Assembly (NCBI RefSeq): GCF_938030725.1
Contig: NZ_CALHIQ010000155.1
Span: 1 to 25,413 of the forward strand
Reading direction: 5' to 3'
DNA from: an uncultured Fretibacterium sp.
GTDB lineage: Bacteria > Synergistota > Synergistia > Synergistales > Aminobacteriaceae
Length of the DNA: 25,413 nucleotides
Shown in pieces: positions 23,671-25,413 of the stretch. Made by a program: the position numbers and the translations under genes. The notes under the pieces are model-generated. The model was not told the DNA's origin. It was given only the letters and a program-made list of their open reading frames with translations, and did no database searches. Position 1 is the first letter of the stretch, and each line of letters begins with the position of its first letter.

Positions 23671-23699
23671 AAAAAAGCGGCGGATAAAACCGGAACCGC
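23671..23699 (-). terminator. Possible terminator between comEC and coaX
   Basis: On the minus strand GCGGT and GCCGC can pair (five pairs, one G-U) around a 13-base loop, followed directly by six T residues. The stem is short, so termination may be partial. If it works, coaX needs its own promoter, which I could not identify. Confidence 0.4.
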
Positions 23700-23732
23700 A
23701 CACCAAAGAGATCACAAAAAGAGTTACAACCG

Positions 23733-25151
23733 TTATAAAAAGATGAGGAAGGACGCGATCGTGCCCCCCGTCGTGAGGAGCGCCGTCCGAAGGGCCGTGA
23801 GGCGCATAAAGCGGCACAGCAGAAGGAGGAGCGCTCCGGCCCCCAGCCAGGCGATGAGAGGCCCCCATGGGACGAACGCCGGCACGAGGCGCGCCAGCCC
23901 GCTCGCTCCGGCACCCCAGAGGAGAAAGGCGCCCTCCGACGCCATCAGGAGCCAGGACGCAAGGGGAAGGCCCAACAGACAAAGGGCGGCGCCTGCGGAG
24001 GCCAGGACGAAGCCCGCCGAGAAGAACGTCGGCGCGACGAAGTTCAGCAGAATCCCCACCAGCGGAACCCCCTTGAAGGTGTAGGCGGTCTGAGGGAAGG
24101 TGACCAGGGCGATCAACGGGCTCAGGAGCAGCCACGTCCGGACCTTGGCAAAATGCCCCCACCCTGCCATCGCCGTGATGGTCATGGCGGCCAGCACGGA
24201 CAGGCGCCAGCCCACGTCCCAGAACAGGAAGGGGGAGTGCACCAGCAGGAGCACCGCCGCAAGGCTCACGCTGTTGACGGGGTTGACCGGCCGCCCCAGG
24301 ACGCAGGCGAGAAACGCCGCCTGAAGCATCAGAGCCGCCCGCAGCGCGCTGGGCGCGGCGCCGGTCAGGAGGACGTACCCCCAAAGGATCGCGGACAGGG
24401 CGAGCACGTTCCCCTTCCCTCCGGGCAGGAGAAGGGCTGCACAGAGGACGACGATCCCCACGTGGAAACCCGACACGGCCAGAAGGTGACTGGTGCCCCA
24501 CGCCCGGTGCTGTCTGCCCAGCGCCTCGTCCCGCTCCCCCAGCCAGGCGGCTCTGAGGTACGCCCCCGTCAGGGATGGCATGTGGATGACGAGCGCGCGG
24601 GAGAGGCGATGCCTCAGGCGGTGAAGGCTCCACCCTTTGGCAGGAAGGGGCTCCAGCCGCGAGGGCGAGAGGCGCGCGACGACGCCGCGGGCGCGCCAGT
24701 AGCGCTCCTCGTCGAAGCCGTCCCGCACTTCGGCGGACTTCAGCCGGCGCGTGACCCCTTCGACCTTCACCTGATCTCCCTCCACCAACTCGGCAAAGTG
24801 AAGCCGCAACAAAAAACTGCCCTCTGCCGTGTCGATCACGGCGGCGAAGCTCCGTCCCCATGGCCGGACCAGCGAAACGGTCCCGACGGTTTTGACGGAG
24901 CGGGAGGGCATGGGCGGGCACGTGAGGACGAGGTACATCCTCAGGGCGCAGAGGAACGTCAGCCCTGCGAGGACCAGGAGCGCGGGCCATTGAGAAGCGA
25001 TCTTCCGCTCGTAGGTGCACAGAGCAAGGCCGACGGCCAACAGGGGAGAAAGCAGGATGAGGCCTGCGGCGCCCGTCGCGCTGAACAGCGCCGTCGCCGT
25101 GACGAGGGCACCCAGGACCGCAAGGAGGGGCGCGCGAAGGAGGACGGCCAT
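23733..25151 (-). CDS. comEC: ComEC/Rec2-type DNA-uptake channel, short form without the C-terminal metallo-beta-lactamase domain
   Basis: A 472-residue polytopic inner-membrane protein. After N-terminal membrane segments (about 5-75), a small soluble domain (about 85-170) resembles the ComEC OB-like region, including RDGFDEERYWRARGV at 143-157. The competence domain starts near 187 and carries GTSHLLAVSGFHVG at 219-232, GAAPSALRAALM at 264-275 and DVGWRLS at 312-318. Complete ComEC proteins usually continue for some 250-300 residues with a metallo-beta-lactamase domain; here the frame ends soon after the last membrane segment. It follows comEA by 11 bases with no evident ribosome binding site, so it may depend on coupling. 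It imports single-stranded DNA during transformation, if functional. Confidence 0.9.
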   Translation of the reverse strand: MAVLLRAPLLAVLGALVTATALFSATGAAGLILLSPLLAVGLALCTYERKIASQWPALLVLAGLTFLCALRMYLVLTCPPMPSRSVKTVGTVSLVRPWGRSFAAVIDTAEGSFLLRLHFAELVEGDQVKVEGVTRRLKSAEVRDGFDEERYWRARGVVARLSPSRLEPLPAKGWSLHRLRHRLSRALVIHMPSLTGAYLRAAWLGERDEALGRQHRAWGTSHLLAVSGFHVGIVVLCAALLLPGGKGNVLALSAILWGYVLLTGAAPSALRAALMLQAAFLACVLGRPVNPVNSVSLAAVLLLVHSPFLFWDVGWRLSVLAAMTITAMAGWGHFAKVRTWLLLSPLIALVTFPQTAYTFKGVPLVGILLNFVAPTFFSAGFVLASAGAALCLLGLPLASWLLMASEGAFLLWGAGASGLARLVPAFVPWGPLIAWLGAGALLLLLCRFMRLTALRTALLTTGGTIASFLIFL

Positions 25152-25162
25152 CTCAGGGGAGG

Positions 25163-25413
25163 TTAAGGGTTCACCGAGGCCTGCTCCATCAGCCCTTTGA
25201 GCTTTGCGGCCCCGATGCCCCGCACCCGGACGAGGTCCTCCACCGCCGCGAACGGCCCATGCTCCTGACGGTATTCCACGATGCGGCGCGCCAGGGTGGG
25301 CCCGATGCCGCGCAGCGCTTCCAGCTCCGCAGCGCTGGCCCGGTTGATGTTGATCCGACCATCCCTCTTGGGGGCGGGCGAAGCGTGCAGGACGACGTTG
25401 GGCCGTATCACCG
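25163..25413 (-). CDS. comEA: ComEA-like helix-hairpin-helix DNA-binding protein (partial, C-terminal part)
   Basis: The C-terminal 83 codons of a gene that enters from the right edge. Two helix-hairpin-helix motifs are visible: ININRASAAELEALRGIG and, after RRIVEYRQEHGPF, a second one around LVRVRGIGAAKL. This is the ComEA C-terminal domain, which binds incoming double-stranded DNA outside the membrane. The N-terminal anchor lies outside the window. A GTG exists at 25411, but the upstream sequence is missing and the frame is open to the edge, so I treat it as internal. It directly precedes comEC, as in classical comE operons. Confidence 0.88.
   Translation of the reverse strand, partial: VIRPNVVLHASPAPKRDGRININRASAAELEALRGIGPTLARRIVEYRQEHGPFAAVEDLVRVRGIGAAKLKGLMEQASVNP

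Overview
This is a GC-rich (roughly two-thirds G+C by eye), densely coding stretch of ordinary bacterial chromosome. I support 24 protein genes, two of them cut by the window edges. There are no rRNA or tRNA genes, insertion sequences, CRISPR arrays or phage genes. No gap between genes exceeds 300 bases; the longest is 8650-8888. The mix suggests an anaerobic, diderm, non-proteobacterial lineage. A lauroyl-type lipid A acyltransferase argues for an outer membrane, a secreted protein carries S-layer homology (SLH) repeats, and there is an archaeal-style Cdc48 ATPase. My best guess is Synergistota, but this is inference from gene content and not from a marker gene.

Layout. 1-774 (minus): queD-folE2, the start of the queuosine/deazapurine pathway. 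947-2655 (minus): a glycosyltransferase-like gene coupled to a lipid A-type acyltransferase. 2798-4081 (minus): tyrS. 4279-8649 (minus): HD-domain hydrolase, NarL-type response regulator, its histidine kinase and a beta-CASP metallo-beta-lactamase protein, ended by a strong terminator at 4191-4224. 8889-11702 (plus): a polysaccharide deacetylase followed by the Cdc48-type double AAA ATPase. 11731-18760 (minus): a tightly packed string ribD-ribE-ribBA-ribH-serS-(WecA-like/GT26 fusion)-rlmH. 18968-21780 (plus): a small secreted protein and a secreted FAD-dependent oxidoreductase with SLH repeats, ended by a terminator. 21838-25413 (minus): comEA-comEC-coaX-dusB.

How the genes work together. The rib genes form a complete route from GTP and ribulose 5-phosphate to riboflavin on paper, but the DHBP synthase half of RibBA has lost several catalytic residues. 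The deacetylase, acyltransferase, two glycosyltransferases and SLH protein all concern the cell envelope. FolE2 supplies dihydroneopterin triphosphate to QueD. ComEA and ComEC form a DNA-uptake pair, although ComEC lacks its usual C-terminal nuclease-like domain.

The most unusual items are the RibBA with a degenerate RibB domain, the GT26 transferase fused to a WecA-like membrane domain without catalytic aspartates, the bacterial Cdc48 homologue with a substituted D2 arginine finger, and the SLH-anchored flavoenzyme. I did not find a convincing wholly new multi-gene system; most of the window is housekeeping.
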